The notes under the pieces: model-generated
The model's input: only the letters and a program-made list of their open reading frames with translations
Database searches by the model: none
Told to the model about the DNA's origin: nothing
NCBI GenBank assembly: GCA_002401865.1
Contig: NVUK01000013.1
Coordinates: forward strand, 1-33,420
Reading direction: 5' to 3'
From: Candidatus Aerophobota bacterium
Lineage (GTDB): Bacteria; Chlamydiota; Chlamydiia; Chlamydiales; Simkaniaceae
DNA length: 33,420 nt
Program-made: the position numbers and the translations under genes
Shown here: one piece after another, positions 17,125 to 24,341 of the stretch
Layout of the letters: each line of letters opens with the position of its first letter
Numbering within the stretch: position 1 is the first letter of the stretch

Positions 17125-17706
17125 CTATCCTGCTGTAAACTCTAGAGTGCGTCCGTTAATATCTTTGAAATTGCGGTCAGCCTCCTCTAGGAAATTTAGT
17201 AAATCTGTCGCTGATTTAGCCAGATCGCGTTCTTTAGCAGAGCCACTATCTTTAGCTTGTTGTAATTTTTCTTCGGCTGTTTCTAGTTGATGATGTTGCT
17301 GTTGATCAGAGCCAAGAGAAGGGATAAGCTTATTTCTATAAAGGTTTTTTTTATTGCCAAGAGGCTTGTTGAATAAAGCCCAACTTTTAGGGCGGTTATC
17401 TAGCCCTAGTAAGGCTGCAAGTTCATTGGGATACATAGGACCGGTTGTGTCTTGCACAACACGGGCTGAAACTGAGGTGGCTTGCCTAACATATTCGGAT
17501 TTGAAAATGTCTTGGTCTCTAGCATACCGCTCATGCGCCTGTGCGCCTAATCTATCAATGGTTACAGGGTCAACCATAGCTCGTATCAATCTCTTACTAT
17601 TATCTATATTGCCCCCTTTATACTCTGTTTCTTGATTATCGTTAAGAGGGTTTGCCAATTTTTTTGATTTATGCGTTTTTGTCGAGTTTTTTAACAATTT
17701 TTCCAC
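17125..17706 (-). CDS. Conserved hypothetical protein (CT273-like by position), partner gene of TPR protein
   Basis: A 193-residue hydrophilic protein without signal or membrane segment. The N-terminal 35 residues are rich in Lys, Asn and Thr and look disordered. A conserved-looking core (about residues 40-115) contains DPVTIDRLGAQAHERYARDQ and YPNELAALLGLDNRPKSW. The C-terminal third is a charged helix (LETAEEKLQQAKDSGSAKER). I do not recognise the fold. The start is a GTG at 17706-17704 with only weak GGAA upstream. GTGGAA repeats cover the start region and may be MraZ sites. The TPR chaperone-like gene follows after 7 bp, so this protein may be its cargo or partner; that is inference. Confidence 0.7.
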   Translation of the reverse strand: MEKLLKNSTKTHKSKKLANPLNDNQETEYKGGNIDNSKRLIRAMVDPVTIDRLGAQAHERYARDQDIFKSEYVRQATSVSARVVQDTTGPMYPNELAALLGLDNRPKSWALFNKPLGNKKNLYRNKLIPSLGSDQQQHHQLETAEEKLQQAKDSGSAKERDLAKSATDLLNFLEEADRNFKDINGRTLEFTAG

Positions 17707-17716
17707 AAAATTCCAC
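17701..17716 (-). promoter_or_regulatory. Paired GTGGAA boxes (candidate MraZ site) at the start of the 193-aa gene
   Basis: On the minus strand GTGGAA occurs at 17716-17711 and again at 17706-17701, a 10-bp period. The second copy contains the GTG start codon of the 193-aa gene. MraZ proteins of many bacteria bind short direct repeats containing GTGG or TGGG at 10-bp spacing. The same hexamer pair occurs on the opposite strand ahead of mraZ. Confidence 0.5.
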
Positions 17717-17821
17717 TATGCATAAATATGTTATTATAAAAGAGTTAGGTTGTGTTGTTTTTTATAAAATAGGAGTTTATCGACAATTTACTTGTCTTGA
17801 TTGGTGTTTGCTTGATAGGAT

Positions 17822-17847
17822 GTGGAAAACAGTGGAAAAAAAAGGAA
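17822..17847 (+). promoter_or_regulatory. Candidate MraZ-binding direct repeats upstream of mraZ
   Basis: GTGGAA occurs at 17822-17827 and 17832-17837, exactly 10 bp apart. The next register at 17842-17847 reads AAGGAA, a degenerate third copy that is also the mraZ ribosome-binding site. MraZ autoregulation through direct GTGG/TGGG-type repeats with 10-bp spacing at the mra operon is established in several phyla. Binding here would cover the translation start region and could block expression. Confidence 0.6.
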
Positions 17848-17855
17848 TTAAGAGC

Positions 17856-18392
17856 GTGTCAAAGTTCTTCTTCAGTGGTTCTACATCGGCTAAGGTTGAT
17901 GACAAAAACCGTTTCGTTCTACCTCAAGAGATGAGACTAGGTCTTGTTGAAGAGGGGAAGATCGAGGTAGTTTTAGCGCTGGGTATGGGCGGATGTTTAG
18001 CTATTTATAAAACGAGTGAGATAGATACTATTGTTGCCCTGTTACAAGGCAAGCAGCACATAGCTAAGTACCGCAAATTTTTCACCCTATTTTTTTCTAC
18101 ACTGCACAAAGTGTCTCCAGACAAGTTAGGCCGCATTACTTTGCCTCCCATTTTGAAAAAATCGACAGGGATTGGGTCAGAGATTGTGATTGCTGGGGTG
18201 ATGAATAAGATTGAAATTTGGCCGAAAGCAAAATTTGAAGAAGATTTAGCTCTGTTTAGGGATCAAGAGGAAGAACTTTCTGAGTTGACCGAAGAGCTTC
18301 TTACGGAGAAAGTTTTTGAAAAAAGCGCAGAGAGTGCAGAAAAGCCACGTGATGAATCCGTGGAACTTTCAAGGGAGAGCGTGCTTACGTGA
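17856..18392 (+). CDS. mraZ: MraZ transcriptional regulator of the division/cell-wall cluster
   Basis: A 178-residue MraZ with the two-fold AbrB-like layout. The first half reads FFFSGSTSAKVDDKNRFVLP, matching the family's opening F-x-G-x-x...D-x-K-x-R-x-x-L-P. The second half shows LHKVSPDKLGRITLPP, the repeat of the D-x-x-G-R-I-x-L-P motif. The reading frame is open far upstream, but GTG 17856 is chosen because AAGGAA lies 8 bp before it and the family opening starts four codons later. An ATG at 17820 would overlap the putative MraZ boxes. A glutamate-rich C-terminal tail of about 45 residues extends beyond the usual end. Its stop overlaps the rsmH start by 4 bp (GTGA), so the two are co-translated. 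Confidence 0.9.
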   Translation: MSKFFFSGSTSAKVDDKNRFVLPQEMRLGLVEEGKIEVVLALGMGGCLAIYKTSEIDTIVALLQGKQHIAKYRKFFTLFFSTLHKVSPDKLGRITLPPILKKSTGIGSEIVIAGVMNKIEIWPKAKFEEDLALFRDQEEELSELTEELLTEKVFEKSAESAEKPRDESVELSRESVLT

Positions 18393-19309
18393 CTCAGCAT
18401 AAGACTGTGATGCTTGAAGAGAGCGTGGCGCATTTTGAAGGGAAGAAAATTAAGAGTTTTTTTGACGGGACCTTAGGAGCTGGAGGTTTCGCACAAAAAA
18501 TACTACAAGAGCATCCAGAGATTGAGATTTTTGTTGGGTGTGACCGAGATAAGAGTGCGATAGAGATAGCGCGTGATCGATTGAGTGAGTTTAAAAATGT
18601 TGTGTTTATTCACGATAATTTTGCCAACATTATATCGATTGCAAAGAAGCTAAATGTAAAAGCATTCGATGGAATTTTTTTTGATCTAGGCGTCTCTTCG
18701 ATGCAAATAGATCAAGCTGAAAGAGGATTTAGTTTTATGAAAGAAGGCCCTTTAGATATGAGAATGGATCAAAATAGTAGAGACCCCGATGCTAAAGAGT
18801 GGGTGAATACGGCAAGTGAAAAAGAACTTGCAAGGATTTTTTTCGAGTATGGGGAAGAGCGGGGTTCACGTCAGCTAGCGCGCGCTATTGTACAAGAGCG
18901 TAGAGTAAGACCTTTTAAAACAACCGCCGATCTTGCCAACTTTATTGAAAAACTTTTTGGGCAAAATTATGGAAAAAAGCATCGTGCTACACAAGTTTTT
19001 CAAGCACTTAGAATTGCGGTTAATGAAGAACTTTTATCCGCTAGTACAGGTGTTAAAGAGGGGTTAAAGGTTTTAGCACCTCAAGGAAGAATGGGTGTGA
19101 TCTCTTTCCATTCTTTAGAAGATCGTTTGGTGAAAAATATTTTAAGAGAAGCGTCTAAAGCGCTGATAAAAATAGTGGGTATAAAAGAGCACGTTTTAGA
19201 GCCACTCGTAAAGCTTATTACTAAAAAACCTTTGCGTCCAACACGCAAAGAGTTAGCGGAAAACAAGCGGTGCCGTAGCGCCTCTTTAAGAGTCGTTGAG
19301 CGCTTTTAA
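18389..19309 (+). CDS. rsmH: 16S rRNA (cytosine-1402-N4)-methyltransferase RsmH (MraW)
   Basis: A 306-residue enzyme of normal length that methylates N4 of C1402 in 16S rRNA using SAM. Family landmarks are in order: HKTVMLEE at the start, FFDGTLGAGGFA (SAM motif I), FDGIFFDLGVSSMQID, RGFSFMKEGPLDMRMD, then the late VISFHSLEDRLVKN. It begins with GTG within the mraZ stop region and has AAGGGAGAG about 10 bp upstream. In most bacteria rsmH leads into ftsL; here gmd intervenes. No missing catalytic residues are visible. Confidence 0.96.
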   Translation: MTQHKTVMLEESVAHFEGKKIKSFFDGTLGAGGFAQKILQEHPEIEIFVGCDRDKSAIEIARDRLSEFKNVVFIHDNFANIISIAKKLNVKAFDGIFFDLGVSSMQIDQAERGFSFMKEGPLDMRMDQNSRDPDAKEWVNTASEKELARIFFEYGEERGSRQLARAIVQERRVRPFKTTADLANFIEKLFGQNYGKKHRATQVFQALRIAVNEELLSASTGVKEGLKVLAPQGRMGVISFHSLEDRLVKNILREASKALIKIVGIKEHVLEPLVKLITKKPLRPTRKELAENKRCRSASLRVVERF

Positions 19310-19412
19310 CTCTAATCTTTTTCAGCCACACTCTTCTCTTTTACAAAAATCGAAGCATCGTTTACATTTGGCCTATATCACACAAAAATAGTTCATGTAG
19401 GAGCAAAAATTT

Positions 19413-20501
19413 ATGATTAAAAAGGCGTTAGTTTCAGGTATTACGGGTCAAGATGGTTCGTTTTTAGCGCAATTATTGCTAGATCAAGGCTACAGAGTTG
19501 TGGGTATTGTAAGGCGCTCTTCAGTGAGCACGCTAGAAAGATTAAAAGAGATTGAAAACCATCCGAGTTTAGAACTTGTCGAAGGGGAAGTTTCGGATGC
19601 TACCTGCATACATTCTATCGTGAAAGAGCATCAACCAGATGAGGTGTATAATTTAGCAGCACAAAGCCATGTAGGCACCTCTTTTTCTCAGCCAGAATTT
19701 ACCTTTCAAGTAGATACACTGGGTGTTTTGAATTTTTTAGAAGCGCTCCGTAAATTTGCGCCTAAAGCCAAATTTTATCAAGCTTCTACATCGGAAATGT
19801 TTGGTTTTAATTATGAAGAGAAAGAGGGAAAAAAGTTTCAAAGAGAGAGCACAGCACTAAAACCTCAAAGCCCCTACGGAGTGGCGAAATTAGCAGCGCA
19901 CGAGTTGGTGCGTATTTATAGAGAGAGTTATGCTCTTTTTGCTTGTTCAGGTATTTTATTTAATCATGAGAGTGAAAGAAGAGGGGAAAACTTTGTTACA
20001 AGAAAAATTACAAAGTGGATGGGAAAATTTGCTGCTTGGTGTTTAAATAGCGACGTTCCTTCTTTTGATGCACTTTCTTTTACTAAAGATGATATTTGTT
20101 TTGGAGATTTACATTTTGCTAAACTAAGACTGGGTAATTTAGCAGCAAGGCGTGATTGGGGCTATGCTAAAGATTATGTTAAAGCGATGTGGATGATGCT
20201 TCAAGCGCCTAAGGCGGAGGATTTTGTTGTTGCTACGGGAAAGACTTACTCTATTCGTGAGTTTTTAACTGCGGCATTTAATAAAATTGGAGTGGAAAGC
20301 TGGGAAAATTTAGTTGTTATAGACCCTAAATTTTTCCGTCCCGCAGAAGTGGATTATTTACTAGGCGACCCAAGTAAAATTGGAGAAAAGCTTGGCTGGA
20401 AACCAGAAGTAGAATTTAGCGAGTTGGTAGATATTATGGTAAAGCATGATTTGCCTAAAAATATGGACCAAAAGTTATTTTTGGCAAAAAATTTAGTCTA
20501 A
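19413..20501 (+). CDS. gmd: GDP-mannose 4,6-dehydratase
   Basis: A 362-residue short-chain dehydrogenase-like enzyme that converts GDP-mannose to GDP-4-keto-6-deoxymannose, the precursor of GDP-fucose, GDP-rhamnose and related sugars. It has the NAD(P) motif SGITGQDGSFLA (8-19), YNLAAQSHVG, the ASTSEMFG active-site strand (124-131), SPYGVAKLAAH with Tyr155 and Lys159, and ENFVTRKIT. The usual LGNL(D/A)A(K/R)RDWG segment follows, but an extra stretch of about 30 residues (about 207-236) lies before it. No GDP-fucose synthase or reductase is in the window. It sits between rsmH and ftsL, 103 bp after rsmH, with AGGAG before its ATG. Likely an insertion into the ancestral cluster. Confidence 0.93.
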   Translation: MIKKALVSGITGQDGSFLAQLLLDQGYRVVGIVRRSSVSTLERLKEIENHPSLELVEGEVSDATCIHSIVKEHQPDEVYNLAAQSHVGTSFSQPEFTFQVDTLGVLNFLEALRKFAPKAKFYQASTSEMFGFNYEEKEGKKFQRESTALKPQSPYGVAKLAAHELVRIYRESYALFACSGILFNHESERRGENFVTRKITKWMGKFAAWCLNSDVPSFDALSFTKDDICFGDLHFAKLRLGNLAARRDWGYAKDYVKAMWMMLQAPKAEDFVVATGKTYSIREFLTAAFNKIGVESWENLVVIDPKFFRPAEVDYLLGDPSKIGEKLGWKPEVEFSELVDIMVKHDLPKNMDQKLFLAKNLV

Positions 20502-20515
20502 GGACGTAGCCGCAG

Positions 20516-20821
20516 ATGTTTAAATGGGCGATGGTTGTTTTTTCATGGGTTATTTGTTTAGTCTGTTTCCTCGATGATCAAAATCGGGTGATGACCTATC
20601 AGATGAAGATAGAGAGGGCTAAGCGAGTAAAAAAGAGACTTGAAGAAAAAAATGATCAGCTATTGTTTTCTTTAGAGAGCATCTATACTCCTCAACAACT
20701 GTTAAGCAAGCTGGGAGGCTCTGAGTATGGTTACTTGAGTTTCCCAAAAGCAGATGAGGTGACTTATCTGCAGCTAAAAAGGAATGGAAACAGTGAACGT
20801 ACATCGCCAATTTCACAGTAG
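20516..20821 (+). CDS. ftsL: FtsL-like small division protein
   Basis: A 101-residue bitopic protein with one membrane segment at about residues 3-18 and a following coiled-coil-like stretch rich in Arg/Lys/Glu (MKIERAKRVKKRLEEKNDQL). This layout and its place between the rsmH/gmd genes and pbp3 match FtsL, which links with FtsB/FtsQ-type partners and activates septal PBP activity. FtsL sequences are poorly conserved, so position carries much of the weight. In Chlamydia the equivalent is CT271, recalled from memory. Its 3' end overlaps the pbp3 start by 38 bp, showing translational coupling. Confidence 0.75.
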   Translation: MFKWAMVVFSWVICLVCFLDDQNRVMTYQMKIERAKRVKKRLEEKNDQLLFSLESIYTPQQLLSKLGGSEYGYLSFPKADEVTYLQLKRNGNSERTSPISQ

Positions 20822-22775
20822 ATTAGCCGTTATTGTTGCAGCGCTTTTAGCTCTGTTTTGCTTTCTTGTTTTCCAATTTTTTTATGTGCAAATTGTTGAA
20901 GGGAAAAAATGGAAGAAAGTAGCGCTTTCTCAACATCAACGTAGTGTAAAAATACCTTTTAAGCGGGGAAAGATTGTAGGGAGTGTATGCTCTGCCTACA
21001 TCCAATCGGAAGAGTCCAGGCATCCAGTTTTTGCTTTTGACATACTTTCCTACCATCTATTTATGGACACTACACGCGTGCCCTTAAGTACGCACAAAGA
21101 GATCAGTAGCCAGTTAGCCATGTTTTTCCCAGGCGATTCTTTAGCCCCTTTTTTTATGGTGAATTTGGCAAAACAGTCTCGAGGAAGGCTTTTAAAAAAA
21201 TGGGTAAGTGAAGAAAAGAAAAGGCAAGTTTTGCACTGGTGGAGTAATTTTCGCCGCTTACATAAATTACCCAGCAATGCACTTTTTTTTAATAAAGACT
21301 ATCGAAGAACTTATCCTTTTGGATCTCTTCTTGGAACGGTGCTCAGCAGCGTAAGAGAAGATAGAGATCCGAAAACAAAAAAACATTTTCCTGTTGGAGG
21401 TCTTGAATTGCACTATGATAAAGTTTTGCAAGGCTCTCCTGGAGAAAAACGGCAACTCAAATCGTTGAATAATCCTTTACTTGTTACAGAAGTTTTAGCC
21501 CATTCGAAAGATGGCCATGATGTTGTGTTACATATTGATCCCTACATTCAAGCCATTTGTGAGGATGAGATAAGAAAAACATGTTTACAAACAGGCTCTA
21601 AAAAAGCGACGTGTATCATGATGGATCCGAATAGCGGCGCTATTGTAGCCTTAGCACAGTATCCCTTCTTTGATCCTACACAGTACAAAAGCTATTTCAA
21701 CAAGGATAAAGCAAATTTAACTCGAATAGAGGCTTTAAGTGATCCCTTTGAGCCTGGATCTACCTTTAAGCCCATTACTATGGCGATCACTTTGCTTGCT
21801 AATGAGGAGTTAAAGCAACAAGGCAAGAGCGTTCTTTTTAACCCTTTAGAGATGGTGAAAATAGGAGATGGGGTTTTTCGAGGAAGAAAAAATCGGCCGA
21901 TTAAAGATATAGGGAGACACAGCTTTTTAAACATGTACCATGCGATAGAAAAATCCTCAAATATTTACATGGCACAAATTATAGAGCCAATGATAGAGAA
22001 ATTGGGCAAGTCTTGGTATAAAGATCAGATTGAAAAGTTTGGATTTGGTTCTAAAACAGGGGTTGATTTTCCTTCAGAAAGTAAAGGGTTTGTTCCATCT
22101 CTACATGGTTTTTATAAAGGGGGAGCGAAGCATTGGTCTCTTTCTACACCCTACTCTCTCGGTTTTGGCTATAATATTAGCGTTACTGCCATACAAATGT
22201 TAAAAGCGTGGTCGATGCTGATTAATGGGGGCTTTGATGTTACTCCTCATATAGGAAGCTATATACAAAAGGGTATGAAAAAAAAATCTTTGGAACCGAG
22301 CAAAAAACAGGAGCCTGTTTTACCAAGGCATGTGTGTGATAAAATAAAAAAAGCACTTTTTTTTGTATGTCAATCGCCTAGAGGAACGGGCAGGCGCGCT
22401 AAACTTGCGGGTTATAGTATGGGTGGAAAAACATCGACGACGGAAAAAATTATTAATGGGGCGTATGCTAAATCGCACAATATCGCAACGATCATGGGAT
22501 TTTATCCTTATGAAAACCCTAAATTTTTAGTTTTTTTAAGTTTTGATGATCCTTCTTCTACCTATTTGGAGGGGATAGGTAGTTTTCGACTAGGAGGGCG
22601 CTGCTCAGCTCCTGCTTTTAAAAAGATTTTTAAAAGGGTGGCTGATTATGTAGGATTAGAGCCAGATGATCCAGGTACATTGAGTACACAAGATAAGAGA
22701 TACAGGCCTATGGATCCCATGTTAACGGATGAATTAAGAGAGTTAAATAGACTATATAAGCAGTGGAATTATTAA
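20784..22775 (+). CDS. pbp3: Penicillin-binding protein 3 (FtsI-type septal transpeptidase)
   Basis: A 663-residue class B PBP that crosslinks septal peptidoglycan. It has a membrane anchor at about residues 14-34, a class B pedestal domain with GGLELHYDKVLQGSPG, and a transpeptidase domain. Catalytic motifs are SxxK in FEPGSTFKPIT (Ser326, Lys329), SxN in EKSSNIYM (391-393), and a third motif GGKTSTTEK (547-555). The last reads K-T-S where KTG is usual. The ATG at 20784 has an AAAAAGGA sequence just upstream; a GTG at 20793 is an alternative. The gene overlaps ftsL and is 90 bp from murE. Chlamydial PBP3 is a known beta-lactam target and drives polarised division in the absence of FtsZ. Confidence 0.92.
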   Translation: METVNVHRQFHSRLAVIVAALLALFCFLVFQFFYVQIVEGKKWKKVALSQHQRSVKIPFKRGKIVGSVCSAYIQSEESRHPVFAFDILSYHLFMDTTRVPLSTHKEISSQLAMFFPGDSLAPFFMVNLAKQSRGRLLKKWVSEEKKRQVLHWWSNFRRLHKLPSNALFFNKDYRRTYPFGSLLGTVLSSVREDRDPKTKKHFPVGGLELHYDKVLQGSPGEKRQLKSLNNPLLVTEVLAHSKDGHDVVLHIDPYIQAICEDEIRKTCLQTGSKKATCIMMDPNSGAIVALAQYPFFDPTQYKSYFNKDKANLTRIEALSDPFEPGSTFKPITMAITLLANEELKQQGKSVLFNPLEMVKIGDGVFRGRKNRPIKDIGRHSFLNMYHAIEKSSNIYMAQIIEPMIEKLGKSWYKDQIEKFGFGSKTGVDFPSESKGFVPSLHGFYKGGAKHWSLSTPYSLGFGYNISVTAIQMLKAWSMLINGGFDVTPHIGSYIQKGMKKKSLEPSKKQEPVLPRHVCDKIKKALFFVCQSPRGTGRRAKLAGYSMGGKTSTTEKIINGAYAKSHNIATIMGFYPYENPKFLVFLSFDDPSSTYLEGIGSFRLGGRCSAPAFKKIFKRVADYVGLEPDDPGTLSTQDKRYRPMDPMLTDELRELNRLYKQWNY

Positions 22776-22803
22776 TAGAGCGTTTTAAGAGTAAAAAAAA
22801 AGC

Positions 22804-22829
22804 TACAGAAAAACTCTATAAGTTCTGTA
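22804..22829 (+). other. Inverted repeat (7-bp arms) in the pbp3-murE gap
   Basis: TACAGAA (22804-22810) and TTCTGTA (22823-22829) form a 7-bp perfect inverted repeat with a 12-base loop, 28 bp after the pbp3 stop. No U-run follows, so it is not a standard terminator. It could be an operator, a weak pause hairpin or a processing site. Confidence 0.35.
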
Positions 22830-22865
22830 ATCTGCTATTTAGACGCTATGAAAAAAGGGTTGTTT

Positions 22866-24341
22866 GTGAAATTAAAAAAGCTGTTAGCAGGATTGCCTGT
22901 GGAAGTGAAGGGTAGAAGTGATATTGATATCACAGGTATTTGTAATCATTCTAAGCGCGTATCGCCAGGAAGTCTTTTTATTGCGAAGAAAGGGAGCGAT
23001 TTTGATGGTACTCTCTATATTGGCGATGCCAAAAAATTTGGCGCTGTAGCTGTGTTAACCGACCTTTACAACCCTTTTATCAAAGGTATAGTACAAGTGG
23101 TCACTTCAGACATTACTTATGTCGAAGCGATTATGGCTCAAAGGTATTATTCTCACCCTACGAGCAAGATGTGGGTTGCAGGTATTACAGGAACAAATGG
23201 GAAAACCACCACCACGCATATTGCGCGCCATCTCTTAAACGAAGATAATAGCGCTGCTTTAATTGGAACGATAGAAAGATCCTTTTTAGACTGTAGCGAA
23301 AGATCAAAACTAACTACGCCAGATAGCATTGATGTGCAAAAATATTTAAATGATATTTTTGCTAAGGGAGCAAAATCAGTGGTGATGGAAGTCACTTCGC
23401 ATGGGCTTTGTCAAAATAGGGTAGCAGGTATAGATTTTGATGTGGCTCTATTTACAAATTTATCGCCAGATCATTTAGATTATCATGGGTCGATGGAAAA
23501 CTATTTTAAGGCTAAAAAGACTTTTTTTTGCAGCAGTAAGGCTTCCGCAAAAAAACAAGTGGTGAATATAGATGATCCTTGGGGAGTAAGGCTTGTTAAA
23601 GAGTGTGCTTTGGAAGATGTGTTGACCTTGGCAATAGATTCTGGCGCGGCTGATTTAAGAGCTGTAAATATTGAAATGGGGCTGGATGGAATCTCTTTTG
23701 AGATGATTTATCGTGGCACGAGTGTACAGTGCCATTTACCTATGCTGGGCAAGTTTAATATTTATAATGCTTTAGCTGCTTCGGCCCTTGCACTGATTAA
23801 AGGGATGGAACTGGATCAAATTGCACAGAGGTTAAAAAGTTTTGGGGGAATCCCTGGCCGAATGGAGTGGATAAAGTTTGCAGCGCCCTACCATATTTGT
23901 GTTGATTTTGCCCATACGGAAGAAGCTTTAAAGCAAACTCTAGCAGCGCTTTCACAAGTGAAGAAAAAGCGTATTATCACCTTGTTTGGATGTGGAGGCG
24001 ACCGAGATCCTTCTAAACGGAAAACCATGGCGCAAGTAGCAGAAGCATTTAGCGATTTGGTGGTAATTACATCGGATAATGCGCGTAGTGAAGATCCCGA
24101 TTTAATACTCGATACCATTGCTAAAGGGTTTTCTACTAAGGCTAGTTTTGTAAAAATGAAGCAGAGAAAAGAGGCGATAGCTTTTGCGATAGATAGTGCC
24201 AAAGCGGGCGATATTATTTTAATCGCAGGCAGAGGTCATGAGCAACACCTAAATATAGGGGGAGAGTTACTTCCTTTTGATGACAAACAAGTTGCCTTAG
24301 AGCTTTTGAAACAGTCAAAAAAGAGAGTTAGGAAAGTTTAG
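22866..24341 (+). CDS. murE: UDP-MurNAc-tripeptide synthetase MurE (meso-DAP adding)
   Basis: A protein of about 491 residues that adds the third residue to the peptidoglycan stem peptide. It has the ATP-binding motif GITGTNGKTTTTH (about 106-118), LTTPDS, EVTSHGL, NLSPDHLDYHGSMENYF with the carbamoylated Lys region just after, GCGGDRD, and ITSDNARSEDP (about 401-411). DNPR is the signature for meso-diaminopimelate; here it is DNAR, with the contacting Arg kept, so meso-DAP is still predicted. A GTG start at 22866 is preferred because AAGGG lies 6 bp before it and MKLKKLL matches the usual opening. An ATG at 22848 would add six residues but has no ribosome-binding site. amiA follows directly with no gap. 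Confidence 0.94.
   Translation: MKLKKLLAGLPVEVKGRSDIDITGICNHSKRVSPGSLFIAKKGSDFDGTLYIGDAKKFGAVAVLTDLYNPFIKGIVQVVTSDITYVEAIMAQRYYSHPTSKMWVAGITGTNGKTTTTHIARHLLNEDNSAALIGTIERSFLDCSERSKLTTPDSIDVQKYLNDIFAKGAKSVVMEVTSHGLCQNRVAGIDFDVALFTNLSPDHLDYHGSMENYFKAKKTFFCSSKASAKKQVVNIDDPWGVRLVKECALEDVLTLAIDSGAADLRAVNIEMGLDGISFEMIYRGTSVQCHLPMLGKFNIYNALAASALALIKGMELDQIAQRLKSFGGIPGRMEWIKFAAPYHICVDFAHTEEALKQTLAALSQVKKKRIITLFGCGGDRDPSKRKTMAQVAEAFSDLVVITSDNARSEDPDLILDTIAKGFSTKASFVKMKQRKEAIAFAIDSAKAGDIILIAGRGHEQHLNIGGELLPFDDKQVALELLKQSKKRVRKV

Noticed and set aside
17652-17855. N-terminal extension of MraZ in the long open frame
   Set aside because: MraZ proteins begin a few residues before the F-x-G motif; GTG 17856 has a good ribosome-binding site, and the extension covers the divergent promoter and MraZ boxes.
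23888-24202. 104-codon minus-strand frame within murE
   Set aside because: It is antisense to conserved MurE motifs that must be coding on the plus strand.
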